Source of the DNA: Candidatus Latescibacterota bacterium
GTDB lineage: Bacteria; Latescibacterota; MWCZ01
Direction: 5' to 3'
Length of the DNA: 64,000 nucleotides
NCBI GenBank assembly: GCA_022706085.1
Contig: JAKJDF010000006.1
Location: forward strand, 124,001-188,000
In this document: positions 27,085-36,204 of the stretch, one piece after another
Numbering within the stretch: the first letter of the stretch is position 1
Layout: each line of letters begins with the position of its first letter
Made by a program: the position numbers and the translations under genes
The notes under the pieces: generated by a model
Seen by the model: only the letters and a program-made list of their open reading frames with translations
Databases searched by the model: none
What the model was told of the DNA's origin: nothing

Positions 27085-28134
27085 TCAGACGTGGCGAATG
27101 TCCTCTTCGCGGTAGTTTGTTTTTATTCCCTCCGTGCAGTTCCTGCACATAGGCAATGCTCCTCTGTCGGTCATGACGCGCCGTCGAAACGCGTTCATGA
27201 GGTCGCCGTGCCAGATGCGGCGTAGTGTTGTTTCTTCTGTAAGGTACCCAACCGCGAAGTCTCCATGTTTGTCAAAACAACAGGGGGTCACTGTCCCATC
27301 CCAGTTCAGGACGGGTTGCACCCAAAGAGTCCTGCACCGGTTCGGAATACTTCCTTTTGCGGCTGCTTTGCTCACGACTTCTCCATTGACCGACTGGTAG
27401 CGTCGAAACCGCGCCTCCCGCGGCAAGAAGTCCTCCGCCTCTTTTTCGTCATAGACCTGGGCAGTCTTGTACGTTACTTTGTCCGCGCCGAGAGACCCGG
27501 CCAGTTCGCGTATCTTTTCCAGTTCGTGCAGATTGTGTCGAAACAGGATAAACTGAACGTGGATGATGGGCAATTTCGATCCCAAGCGACACTTTGTGAC
27601 GGTGAGTTCTCTGATGCCGCGTATGACTCTGTCAAAATCACCGCCGATCCTGTACCTGGTGTACGTTTCAGGCGTCGCTCCGTCGAGGCTGACGATGAGG
27701 CTATCCAGGCCGGACCGAACAATCTCCTCGGGCCTGTCGAGATAATGGCCATTTGTGCTCGCAAGCGTGTACAAGCCGTGTTCCGAGGCGTACCGTACCA
27801 TCCGCAGAAAATCCCGGTGCAGGAATGACTCTCCCTGATTCCAAAGGAGCACCATGAGGCTTTTGCCGGATATCTCGTCGACGGCGCGGCGGAAAAGGTC
27901 AAAGTCCATGTGTCCGCGTTTTCTGCGGAGCGTTCCGTTTCCGCTGGGACAGAGCGGGCAATGGAGATTGCACACGTTTGTCGGCTCCAGCATCAGAACA
28001 GGAGGCAGGCCCCAGACGATCGGACGCCCGGAGATTCGCGATAGCCCGTAGCTTGAAAGTGCCTGCGCGGCATTCCATAGCTTACCCCAGCGCAAGGACT
28101 TGCGAAGGAAATGAACGGGTTCGCGAACGTTCAT
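27085..28134 (-). CDS. Radical SAM protein with SPASM domain
   Basis: This 349-residue enzyme has the radical SAM cluster motif C55-x3-C59-x2-C62 (CNLHCPLC). A C-terminal SPASM-type region provides further Cys ligands (CRTLW, TPCCFDKHG, PMCRNCTEG). SPASM enzymes modify peptides, proteins or small molecules using auxiliary iron-sulfur clusters. No precursor peptide is apparent nearby. The minus-strand neighbours are a Wzi-like barrel and a sugar epimerase, so surface polysaccharide or lipid modification is a reasonable guess. Many such genes occur in cell-surface clusters. Confidence 0.9.
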   Translation of the reverse strand: MNVREPVHFLRKSLRWGKLWNAAQALSSYGLSRISGRPIVWGLPPVLMLEPTNVCNLHCPLCPSGNGTLRRKRGHMDFDLFRRAVDEISGKSLMVLLWNQGESFLHRDFLRMVRYASEHGLYTLASTNGHYLDRPEEIVRSGLDSLIVSLDGATPETYTRYRIGGDFDRVIRGIRELTVTKCRLGSKLPIIHVQFILFRHNLHELEKIRELAGSLGADKVTYKTAQVYDEKEAEDFLPREARFRRYQSVNGEVVSKAAAKGSIPNRCRTLWVQPVLNWDGTVTPCCFDKHGDFAVGYLTEETTLRRIWHGDLMNAFRRRVMTDRGALPMCRNCTEGIKTNYREEDIRHV

Positions 28135-28173
28135 AGCAATTGCGGGAAACAGGGTGTAAGGAGTTTCGTCACG

Positions 28174-29883
28174 TTACCATACGCCGTATGCGATGCCCCC
28201 GCTGAAGCTCGTCCAACTCTTGCGGGTGTGCCCCGCGTTGCCGTCCGCGTGGCGTTCGATCCTGCCCATGTCGCACTGAAGAACAAAATCGCGAAGCCAT
28301 TCCACGCTGCAGCTGACATGGACTTCTCGCGTCCGCGTGCGGGGACCAAAAAGGAATTGTTCCGCCGGCGGGTTGTACTGATCGAGTTCGCTCCCGTCAC
28401 CACCTCGTCGCGCCTGAGAGACCCACGCCCCGAGACGTAACCAGCGCCGCGGACGCCAGTTGACTTCTCCCCGGAGGTAGTCCCCGTTGTGGCCCTGCCA
28501 GAAACCGAGTGGATATGCGGTCACCGGCTGGTTTCCGCGCACGGACCACGTGTCATACGTGTTCCAGGGGTAGCGGTGCCGGTATACCCACGGGTTTGCT
28601 CTGGTGTACTCGACAAAAAGGTCGCAGTCGGGGATAAGCCCCCAGAAATCCGCCACATGCGCTCCGTACTGCCAGGCCCACCAGTTGTGAATATTGTCCT
28701 CTTTGAAGAGCTGGTTGAGGCTCAACTCGTCTATGAACAGCGACCCATACAGCTTCGTCCAGGGTAGCCGTGAAACGCTCAGATCCGTCCACATCTGCAG
28801 ATTGTCGAGGTCTCCTTCGCTATGCTGAGCCGCGCGAAATGGTATCACAGGGATCAGATACCGGGCGGCGACTCCGCGGCCCCCGTACACCAGGGATTCG
28901 CCCGCGCCAACCTCGACGCCGGGGATGCCGGTATACGCGATCCTGTGCGCGACGTAGTATTTGCTCATGAAAGCAGCGGTCGAAGGGGCGGCCCTGTGCC
29001 ACGCGCTGGCAGTATCTGGCACGCCGCTCTGCAATGCTCCGTGAAGGTATGTCAGCGAAAGCCAGTCAAAGGGCCGGAACGAGAGGCGCACAGTTGGGAA
29101 CGCGGGTGCTTTGTCGGACAGAACGACGTTGCCGTAGCGGCCTCGCCCGATCGTGAGGGGGAATACTCCGAACGACGCGTTGATGGAGCCGGAGCAATAA
29201 GAAATGAGAGCTTCAGGATCGTCATAGTAGTACGTGCGGCCTGTATCGCCATCAACATGTGCAAATCCTGGCGTTCGATCGAACGCAGGAGGTGGTGCGC
29301 TGAACTTTCCCCATTCGGCAATGTCGCGGAATGCAACCTGGAAACCCCAATGAGAACCCTTCCGAAGACGCCCGTTGATCTCCGCGTGGCGGCGGTACAA
29401 CGCACCCGTGTCCCTCCGGGCGGAATACGCGACTGCAATCCCAACGCGGGCGTCGATTTCGTCCTGTTTAAACGATCGCCGTGTCCAGCGCTCCAGACGG
29501 TCGGAGAAAACCTGATCAGGTCCCGGCGCCAGGCCCCGGAGCAGGTCGCCGTCCGAAATGGCCCGGATCTCGTCTCGGTACTCCCCTGCAAAAAAGTGCA
29601 GAAGTGCCTTGTCCACTGCAGTGAGATGATTCAGCGAGGAATCCGCGCGGTTGATTTCAAGGAGCGCTCGTGCGATTGAAAGGCGAGTCCACGGCTTCAT
29701 TGAAAGCTCAGCGTTGCTCAGAAGGCCCTTTGTTTCCGCGCGGTCAAGGAATTCGTACACGGGGTGATGTGGCGTGACGAAGATGGGCGCGAAAGCTGCC
29801 GTGTTACTTTCTCGCGCGGCCGCAAGTCCCCAGGAGAGCGCAAGCGCAAGTGCTGCCGTGAGAAACAGCGCGTTCGCTCGCAT
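28174..29883 (-). CDS. Capsule assembly Wzi-family outer-membrane protein
   Basis: This 569-residue protein has a signal peptide (MRANALFLTAALALALSWGLAAA). The family N-terminal helical segment follows (HPVYEFLDRAETKGLL ... KPWTRLSIARALLEI). A long beta barrel rich in aromatic girdles follows (YRRHAEINGRL, FRDIAEWGKF). Wzi anchors capsular polysaccharide to the cell surface, and FCB homologues are abundant. Substrate is not evident. The ATG at 29883 gives a proper signal peptide. A longer frame is rejected. It lies between the epimerase and the radical SAM gene. Confidence 0.75.
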   Translation of the reverse strand: MRANALFLTAALALALSWGLAAARESNTAAFAPIFVTPHHPVYEFLDRAETKGLLSNAELSMKPWTRLSIARALLEINRADSSLNHLTAVDKALLHFFAGEYRDEIRAISDGDLLRGLAPGPDQVFSDRLERWTRRSFKQDEIDARVGIAVAYSARRDTGALYRRHAEINGRLRKGSHWGFQVAFRDIAEWGKFSAPPPAFDRTPGFAHVDGDTGRTYYYDDPEALISYCSGSINASFGVFPLTIGRGRYGNVVLSDKAPAFPTVRLSFRPFDWLSLTYLHGALQSGVPDTASAWHRAAPSTAAFMSKYYVAHRIAYTGIPGVEVGAGESLVYGGRGVAARYLIPVIPFRAAQHSEGDLDNLQMWTDLSVSRLPWTKLYGSLFIDELSLNQLFKEDNIHNWWAWQYGAHVADFWGLIPDCDLFVEYTRANPWVYRHRYPWNTYDTWSVRGNQPVTAYPLGFWQGHNGDYLRGEVNWRPRRWLRLGAWVSQARRGGDGSELDQYNPPAEQFLFGPRTRTREVHVSCSVEWLRDFVLQCDMGRIERHADGNAGHTRKSWTSFSGGIAYGVW

Positions 29884-29950
29884 TCCGCCTTTGTCAAGAG
29901 CGAGGATCCTGCTCTGACGCGCTCGGGCGATTACGCCGCGCATCCAACAC

Positions 29951-30874
29951 CTATCCGCGTTGCTGGCGAAACCATTCAACAGTTCGTTTCAAACCTTCTG
30001 AGAGAGGCGTTGCCGGCGACCATCCCAGGAGCCGGTGCGCTTTCTGCCAGTCCACCACACTCCGCATCTGCTCACCAGGTTTGCCAGGACCATGGATCGG
30101 CTCCACACCGGTGCCAACAGCGTCGCGAAGGAGTGCAAAGAGCTCATTCACGTCGGTTTCGACGCCCGTTCCGACGTTGAACACGTCGCTGCTGCCGTAA
30201 TCGAGAGCGGCCATGTTCGCCGCGGCAACGTCTCCCACGTATAAGTAGTCTCGCGTCTGTTCTCCGGTCCCATTGATTGTGGGAACCTGCCCCGACAGAA
30301 GACGGGACGTGAATATCGCGACCACCCCGGCCTCGCCATGGGGGCTCTGTCGCGGCCCGTACACGTTCGCGTATCTGAGGATGACGTGCTCGAGGCCGTA
30401 CGTGTTTTTGTAAAAATAGAGGTATTTCTCATTGGCGAGTTTGGCTATTCCGTAAGGCGAAAGCGGCTGTTGCGGGTGTGTCTCGGGCGCGGGGTACGTC
30501 TCCTGTTCGCCGTATATCGCGCCGCCCGTGGAAGCAAGCACCACCTTTCGAACCTTCAACCGGATGCATTCCTCGTACAAATTCAGACCTCCGAGGATGT
30601 TCACCGTGGCGTCGAAACGCGGATCGGCCACGGACTTGCGAACGTCCATCTGGGCTGCCTCGTGGAACACCACTTCAGGGCGCTCCTCTTCCATGATTCT
30701 TCCCAGTTCGTTCGATGTGACATCGGCGACGTGAAGTCGGGCGGCTGGATTGACGTTCTCCCTTCTCCCTGATGAAAGGTTATCCACAACGCTGACCGAG
30801 TGTCCCCGTTCGACGAGGCCGTCCACGATGTGAGAACCGATGAAACCGGCCCCACCGGTTACCAGTACGCGCAT
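29951..30874 (-). CDS. NAD-dependent sugar epimerase/dehydratase (GalE-like)
   Basis: This 307-residue extended short-chain dehydrogenase begins with the NAD-binding GGAGFIGSH (residues 7-15). It has the catalytic S/T115-116 region and Y141-x3-K145 (SPYGIAKLANEK). RYANVYGPRQ follows. It is most like UDP-glucose 4-epimerase and related nucleotide-sugar enzymes. The exact sugar is not determined. The ATG at 30874 starts precisely at the Rossmann fold. The longer upstream frame is not coding. It probably supplies sugars for the surface glycan genes next to it. Confidence 0.9.
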   Translation of the reverse strand: MRVLVTGGAGFIGSHIVDGLVERGHSVSVVDNLSSGRRENVNPAARLHVADVTSNELGRIMEEERPEVVFHEAAQMDVRKSVADPRFDATVNILGGLNLYEECIRLKVRKVVLASTGGAIYGEQETYPAPETHPQQPLSPYGIAKLANEKYLYFYKNTYGLEHVILRYANVYGPRQSPHGEAGVVAIFTSRLLSGQVPTINGTGEQTRDYLYVGDVAAANMAALDYGSSDVFNVGTGVETDVNELFALLRDAVGTGVEPIHGPGKPGEQMRSVVDWQKAHRLLGWSPATPLSEGLKRTVEWFRQQRG

Positions 30875-31023
30875 GATGTTCCCCACAGAATGAATACGGT
30901 GAAAATGCCAGATGACCCGGGCGGGTATCCTCTTGCGTTTTCTAAAGTAATGAATTCTCCGCCTGCGCGCACCGGCTGCATGGTCCCTGTGGCTCTCTTC
31001 TGTGCGCGAAAGTCGGGATTCGA

Positions 31024-32301
31024 TCAAGACCCTTCGGAGAGCTTGTCCGGTACCAACATGCCGTCCTTATCGAACGCAAGCGCGAGTGGCTCTGTCCCGT
31101 ACGTGAGCGATGCATCGGGATGGGCATGCGGCAGGAGAGTGTCGCTGACATGAATATGGTTCAAGCACGCAGTGTTTCGTATTCGGACGAGGCGTGCGCC
31201 AGTAGTGTCCCCGACTCCGGCGGAGGCCAGGGCAGCTTCGATTGCTTCCGCGTCGTTTTCACACAGGACGGGTACCATTGCTCCACGCGGTCGCGTTGCA
31301 GTAATAGCGTTCATTCGCGTCTTACGCCAGTCTACCTTGTTCACCACGCGGGTCAGCGCGAAATCCGCGAGGCCGATTCCCGCAGCGTTCCCCTCGGTCG
31401 CCTCCGTCAGATCACGGACGAACACGCGACGGGGCGCTGTCCGCTCCACTATCTCCCCGATGCTGTTATCCGCCCAGTGTTTGCGCCGAATGACGTTGGT
31501 GTCCATGCCGGATCCGCTGATATCCTTTCCCAACTCATCTACAATCAGCAAATCGATGTTGTCAAACGGAATCGTTGCCATGTATTCCGTCGCTCTCGCC
31601 AGAAGAGCCGGCTCATCGCGCAGAATACTGCCAGCCTGTACCGCCACAACCTCGGCGACCTGGCCGTGGGCGTTTTCAAGTACGGCCAGACCGCCAAGCA
31701 CAGGCAGGCGTTCGAGCACAACCTGAGTTGCGGAACAAACAAGGGTTTCAAACGGCATTTCCACGGCGGCTTGATGGTACCGGATGGCTCCCTGGTGTTT
31801 TCCAAGACCTATGAGGAGCATTTTCGCCAGGCCGCTCTGGTACAGACCTCCGAACTCCGTGTGGGGTTTGACCCGGTTGATGAGCAGGACGTGGTTTGCC
31901 CGTGCGGCATTCGCGTCGATGAAGACAGGGATTCCTTCTGGCGTGGAACCCAGCGGGATGACATCCATGGAAGACATCACAGGGGCGCCGGTTGTCTGTT
32001 CCGTGATTCCCAGCGTTTCCAGAACCCGCGCCTGCCCCTCCGCTGTGCCGCCACCGTGGCTGCCCATCGCCGGTACGATGAACGGCCGCGCGCGCAATTC
32101 GCGGAGCGCGTGGACCACCGCCTTCGCGATCCCTGCGATATGCGCGATGCCTCTGCTGCCAACCGGAACCGCGACCCGGTCCCCCGGTTTGACGGCACCG
32201 GCCGCAAGAGACAGAGCCGCTGTTCTCGCGATGGGCACTGGATCGTCGATCTGTGGCTGACGGAACGTCTGTTCAACGCACCGCATGTCCGGCAATCGCA
32301 C
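31024..32301 (-). CDS. LarA-like (DUF2088) lactate-racemase-family protein
   Basis: This 425-residue protein has an N-terminal DUF2088-type domain with the GSHGGG motif near residue 80. A segment NRVKPHTEFGGLYQSGLAKMLLIGLGKH carries His and Lys in the positions LarA uses to hold its nickel-pincer nucleotide. LarA racemises lactate, and homologues act on other 2-hydroxy acids. The cofactor genes larB, larC and larE are not in this window. It starts at GTG 32301 with AGGGGG 5 bases upstream. Function beyond the family is unknown. Confidence 0.75.
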   Translation of the reverse strand: MRLPDMRCVEQTFRQPQIDDPVPIARTAALSLAAGAVKPGDRVAVPVGSRGIAHIAGIAKAVVHALRELRARPFIVPAMGSHGGGTAEGQARVLETLGITEQTTGAPVMSSMDVIPLGSTPEGIPVFIDANAARANHVLLINRVKPHTEFGGLYQSGLAKMLLIGLGKHQGAIRYHQAAVEMPFETLVCSATQVVLERLPVLGGLAVLENAHGQVAEVVAVQAGSILRDEPALLARATEYMATIPFDNIDLLIVDELGKDISGSGMDTNVIRRKHWADNSIGEIVERTAPRRVFVRDLTEATEGNAAGIGLADFALTRVVNKVDWRKTRMNAITATRPRGAMVPVLCENDAEAIEAALASAGVGDTTGARLVRIRNTACLNHIHVSDTLLPHAHPDASLTYGTEPLALAFDKDGMLVPDKLSEGS

Positions 32302-32378
32302 CGGAGCCCCCTACAAGGAAAGCGGCCTGACCGCGTGGAGCTGCCAGGCCGTGGGAAACCGCAACGTTTCCAGACGTA

Positions 32379-33902
32379 TCAATGGATTGTGGAAAGGGTA
32401 TCCGATACGACGGGTGCCACGCCCTTCCACATCTCGTATATCTTCGGGCAGTCCGCTTTGATCAGCGCGTAATCTCCCGGTGGAATCATGAAAAACAACG
32501 CCCACACGAGAATGAAAATCGGGAGGAGGATCGGCAACGCGTATTTGACGACGTATCCGAAGAAACTTGGCATCTTCAATCCGTTCTGATCGCTGATTGA
32601 TTTCACCATGAAGTTCGGGCCGTTTCCGATGTACGTCATAGCTCCGAAGAACACCGCACCGGCCGAAATCGCCACGACGTATTTCAGCGTCTCCGGGCAG
32701 TCGATGAACATCAGAATGTGGCTCGGGTTCGTCGCGTCCATGCTGTACTTGCCGAGCGCGGCGGTCAGAAAATTGAGATATGTGGGTGTATTGTCAAGAA
32801 CTGCGCTGAGGGACCCCGTTCCGAAGTAGAACAGACCCGGCGTAAGCTGGTCGCCGTACACCTTCGCCTCGTGCGCGATCAGTTCCAGCGCGGGAACCAT
32901 CGTCAGGAAGATGCCGACGAACAGAAATGCGACTTCCAGAATGGGGTGGAAATTGAAGTCATTCCCCTCAAGCGCCTTCTTGTCGGCGGTTTTGTACGCG
33001 AGGTAGCATATCCCGAACATGATGAACTCACGGATCCCCAGCGGAATCCCGTAGTGCTTGAGATCTGGAAAACCGGGGATGACGTTCGGATCGAGGAAGA
33101 TGGAACCAATGATGATCGCAAGCCATACGAGGCTTTTGAGACCGGTGAACTGTATCGTTCCGCTGTGTTCGACAGACGTGGCGGCTTCCTTGCGCGCATT
33201 GATCGTGTCAATCGTGAAGAAAATGGCCAGGATCAGGGCCAGTGTGACCAGCCAGATATACCAGATGTGCGTGATAATCCAGAAAAAGGGGATGCCGCGG
33301 AGAAACCCCATGAAAAGGGGCGGGTCGCCGATGGGCGTGAGGGCGCCACCCACGTTACTCACGGTGAATATGAAGAAGATGACATGGTACGCTTTAATTC
33401 GCCCCCGGTTGACCCTCATGAAAGGGCGTATCATCAACATCGAAGCGCCCGTTGTTCCTATAACGTTGGCGATCAAGCTCCCAATGAACAGGAAAACAAC
33501 ATTGAGGAGCGGCGTGCCCTTCTTGTCGATGTCGATCAAAATGGCGCCCGAAGCGACAAAAAGGGACCCGAGAAGAGCGATGAAGGACACGTATTCAACG
33601 AAAGAATGGTAGATGGAGCCGAAGTTGCCGAGAACGACAACGTAGAACGCCGCCACCAGAAGGCCCAGTGCGATCGAGATGTGCGGGTAATACTTCTCCC
33701 AAAAATGGTGATAAAAAAGGGGCCCTGTCGCGATCATTCCCAGAAGGAGAATGAACGGCAAGACCGCCCACGCCGGTGGAACAGGGCCGCCTCCTTCGCT
33801 TGCGTGGGCGAATGAAGGCGTTGCTACCACGGTCAGAAAGGCGATAAAGAAGCCCAGATGACGAAGCCGGTTGCAGACCGCGCGACGCACAAATACGGCC
33901 AT
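32379..33902 (-). CDS. Sodium:proton antiporter, NhaD / ion-transporter superfamily
   Basis: This 507-residue polytopic protein has about twelve membrane helices and a signal-like N-terminus ending TPSFAHA. The diagnostic blocks are SLIANVIGTTGASMLMIRP with VGGALTPIGDPPLFMGFL, and in the second half LSAVLDNTPTYLNF with MTYIGNGPNFMVKSI. This is the two-fold arrangement typical of NhaD antiporters. It probably exports Na+ or Li+ in exchange for protons. The ATG at 33902 has GGAGGG upstream. Confidence 0.88.
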   Translation of the reverse strand: MAVFVRRAVCNRLRHLGFFIAFLTVVATPSFAHASEGGGPVPPAWAVLPFILLLGMIATGPLFYHHFWEKYYPHISIALGLLVAAFYVVVLGNFGSIYHSFVEYVSFIALLGSLFVASGAILIDIDKKGTPLLNVVFLFIGSLIANVIGTTGASMLMIRPFMRVNRGRIKAYHVIFFIFTVSNVGGALTPIGDPPLFMGFLRGIPFFWIITHIWYIWLVTLALILAIFFTIDTINARKEAATSVEHSGTIQFTGLKSLVWLAIIIGSIFLDPNVIPGFPDLKHYGIPLGIREFIMFGICYLAYKTADKKALEGNDFNFHPILEVAFLFVGIFLTMVPALELIAHEAKVYGDQLTPGLFYFGTGSLSAVLDNTPTYLNFLTAALGKYSMDATNPSHILMFIDCPETLKYVVAISAGAVFFGAMTYIGNGPNFMVKSISDQNGLKMPSFFGYVVKYALPILLPIFILVWALFFMIPPGDYALIKADCPKIYEMWKGVAPVVSDTLSTIH

Positions 33903-33950
33903 GGACACATCCCTCCGAGTAGTCTACATGAGAGCCGAAACAAAGGAAAG

Positions 33951-34934
33951 TCAGTTCACCCGCAGGATGACAGCGTACCCAGACGGGAGTTGAATCACCG
34001 GACTGATCTGTCCGGGACGAAGAGCCTTCACTGCTTGCTCAAACTCGGGTATGAGATCCCCCTCGCCAAAGAAACCGAGGTCCCCCCCAACCTCAGAGGT
34101 CGGATCACTCGAAAGGCGGTGTGCCAGCGCGATGAAATCAGCTCCCGCGAGAAGCTGCCGCCGATGTTGCTCCGCCTGCTCACGGGTAGGTGCGAGAATC
34201 ATGCGGGCGCGCATCTTCCCCGAGGCAATGCCTTCGTCGTAGTCTTGTTTCCGTTGCTGAGCCAGGGCGCGGAGCCCGTTTGGAACCTCGTCGTCAGGCG
34301 CAAGCCTTACTGCGCGGTCGAAGGCGTTGAGAGCATCCTGGTACCGGTCCATGATGACGAAAATGGAGCCGAGGCTCAACCACGCCTCGACGAGTGTGGA
34401 ATCTATGCTGGTTGCCTGCTGGTACATCCTTACTGCTTCCGCGCGCTTCCCCTGATCCTGCGCGACGTCACCGAGACGAACGTAAGCCAGGGCATACGGA
34501 AGCACGCCTCCTACCACGCTCTGGTAGGCTCGAACGGCTCCCGCAGTATCGCCATCAGCCAACCGGAGATCTCCCAGCTGAACGACAGCGGGCGCGTAAG
34601 GTGGAACCTGAGAAGCGAGAGCCTCGAGTTCGCGCACTGCTCCCGCTTTGTCTCCGCTGGCAAGAACGAGGCTGGCGAGGTCCGAGCGGAGTCTGGGCTC
34701 GTTGGGCAGGAATTCTATCGCCTTCCGCATTGTCTCGATGGCAGGCCCGTATTTCCCTTCTGCGGCAAGGCGCGCCGCGTTCAGGTAATGCGCCTGCGCA
34801 CTGTCACGCGCGGCGGCCTGTCCCTGCAGGATGGCCCGCTGCATAAGCGATTGGGCAGTGCTGATACCCGGCAGGGCAGCCAGGACAAAACCACACAACA
34901 GCCAGCGCATGGGGCGGGGGCCCGAAGCATTCAT
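33951..34934 (-). CDS. TPR-repeat protein with C-terminal parvulin-type PPIase domain
   Basis: The protein has 327 residues. A signal peptide (MRWLLCGFVLAALPGISTA) is followed by about five TPR-like repeats (40-215). A parvulin-type rotamase domain closes the chain (about 240-327; ARMILAPTREQAEQ, SSDPTSEVGGDLGFFGEGDLIPEFEQAV). In the usual SurA/PrsA layout the chaperone arms are not TPRs, so this is a less common arrangement. It is probably a periplasmic folding factor for outer-membrane or secreted proteins. The ATG at 34934 follows GGGGAA. Confidence 0.85.
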   Translation of the reverse strand: MNASGPRPMRWLLCGFVLAALPGISTAQSLMQRAILQGQAAARDSAQAHYLNAARLAAEGKYGPAIETMRKAIEFLPNEPRLRSDLASLVLASGDKAGAVRELEALASQVPPYAPAVVQLGDLRLADGDTAGAVRAYQSVVGGVLPYALAYVRLGDVAQDQGKRAEAVRMYQQATSIDSTLVEAWLSLGSIFVIMDRYQDALNAFDRAVRLAPDDEVPNGLRALAQQRKQDYDEGIASGKMRARMILAPTREQAEQHRRQLLAGADFIALAHRLSSDPTSEVGGDLGFFGEGDLIPEFEQAVKALRPGQISPVIQLPSGYAVILRVN

Positions 34935-35009
34935 AGAGTGTTCCCCGGTACTGTGCACGCGGACGCAAAGAACGCCCGCAAGATGGCCGACGGACGCGCA
35001 AGAGAAATA

Positions 35010-35039
35010 AAGATACGAAAAGACCGAAATGCGTGCGAA
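35010..35039 (-). promoter_or_regulatory. Possible promoter for the TPR-parvulin gene
   Basis: On the minus strand TTCGCA (plus 35034-35039) and TATCTT (plus 35010-35015) are 18 bases apart. They lie about 75 bases upstream of the start at 34934, in the divergent gap. The -35 match is partial. I found no equally good candidate for the plus-strand operon that starts at 35155. Confidence 0.3.
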
Positions 35040-35154
35040 GGGGGCCTGAGCAGCGGGCCGCGGCCCTGAATGCCGCTTGGATACTTCCTCAACCAGACGC
35101 TACTTTCACACACTGACGTCGGCTTTCACCTCCAAATTGCGAGGGATCGATAGT

Positions 35155-36177
35155 ATGTTCCGCTGTGGCATCGTTGGGATTGGCTCATGGTATTCCCAGG
35201 CGTTTGCGCGGGCCGTTCAGGCAACGTCCCGCCACGCGAAACTCATCGCGGCTGCGCATCTGGGCCAGAGTTCGGAAAGCGTGAAGCGGTACACGGGGTA
35301 TACCCGGGAAGGCTTCGCGGACGAGTTCTCGCTGAATCTCTACGAATCCGCAGGTGAGATGATCAATCACGAAAACCTCGATGTCGTGTTTGTGTGCGCG
35401 CATGATGCGGAGAAACGGTATTACGCGGAACTTGCGGTTCGGGAAGGATGCCATGTGTACGTGGCCAAGCCGTTGTGTCTGACCACGGTTGATGCTCAGG
35501 CTCTGCGGGAAATCGGACGGGAAACTGGCAGAACCATCAGCACGCTCGAACCGGGCCGATACGACGGCGCGATTCGGGAAGCGCACAACCGCGTGGTGAA
35601 CGGAGAAATCGGTGAGGTTATCAGCGCGCGTTGCTGGGTTCAGCACGGGCAACCGGGGAAAATGGATTTCTCTGAAAGCGTGGAAATGTCGCCGCGCTCC
35701 GGCGGCACGCTGTTCACCCTCGGTGTGTACGCCGCCGGGCTTCTCAACTGGTTCCTCCGAGCGCACCCCTCGAAGGCGTGGGCTGTTGGAGGGAATTTCG
35801 CGACACCATGGTACCCTCACCCTGACCAGGTGAAGGCTGCCGTGGTGTACACAGACGGGCGGATCGGTTCGTGCGACATCTACTTTGGAACGCCTTGCCG
35901 TGCGCCGGCATGGGAAATTGAGGCCGTCGGAACGCATGGAATCATCCGCGTGAATCAGGATGTGTTCGAGGGAACCCTGTATACGTCTGACTCGCGGATT
36001 ATTCCGTTCTATCGAAACCAGAACGATGTCATACTCGAGGCGATACGCAGCTTTTTTCACTCACTGTTGGCCGGTGCCCCACCCGATCTTGACATGCCCG
36101 AGGCAATCGAAATCATACGTCTCTGTGAAGGATGGAAACAGTCAATTGAGACGGGCGCACCGGTGCAATTGAACTGA
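35155..36177 (+). CDS. Gfo/Idh/MocA family oxidoreductase
   Basis: This 340-residue protein has an N-terminal Rossmann fold (GIVGIGSWYSQ) and the family VAKPLCLT segment near residue 104 (normally EKP). The C-terminal alpha/beta domain carries substrate-pocket residues. Members oxidise or reduce sugars and inositols with NAD(P). It begins at the ATG at 35155 with GAGGGA upstream and leads a five-gene operon with a medium-chain dehydrogenase, GH9, an esterase and a beta-helix protein. A sugar or sugar-acid substrate is likely. Confidence 0.9.
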   Translation: MFRCGIVGIGSWYSQAFARAVQATSRHAKLIAAAHLGQSSESVKRYTGYTREGFADEFSLNLYESAGEMINHENLDVVFVCAHDAEKRYYAELAVREGCHVYVAKPLCLTTVDAQALREIGRETGRTISTLEPGRYDGAIREAHNRVVNGEIGEVISARCWVQHGQPGKMDFSESVEMSPRSGGTLFTLGVYAAGLLNWFLRAHPSKAWAVGGNFATPWYPHPDQVKAAVVYTDGRIGSCDIYFGTPCRAPAWEIEAVGTHGIIRVNQDVFEGTLYTSDSRIIPFYRNQNDVILEAIRSFFHSLLAGAPPDLDMPEAIEIIRLCEGWKQSIETGAPVQLN

Positions 36178-36204
36178 TTGGCACCATGACCGGGAGGGTA
36201 CTAC

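Noticed and set aside
31120-32472. 450-codon plus-strand frame opposite the LarA-like gene
   Set aside because: The minus-strand gene has clear family motifs and a ribosome site; the plus frame shows none.
32718-33815. 365-codon plus-strand frame opposite the NhaD-type antiporter
   Set aside because: Highly charged, low-complexity composition with no motif; it is the antisense of a membrane-protein gene.
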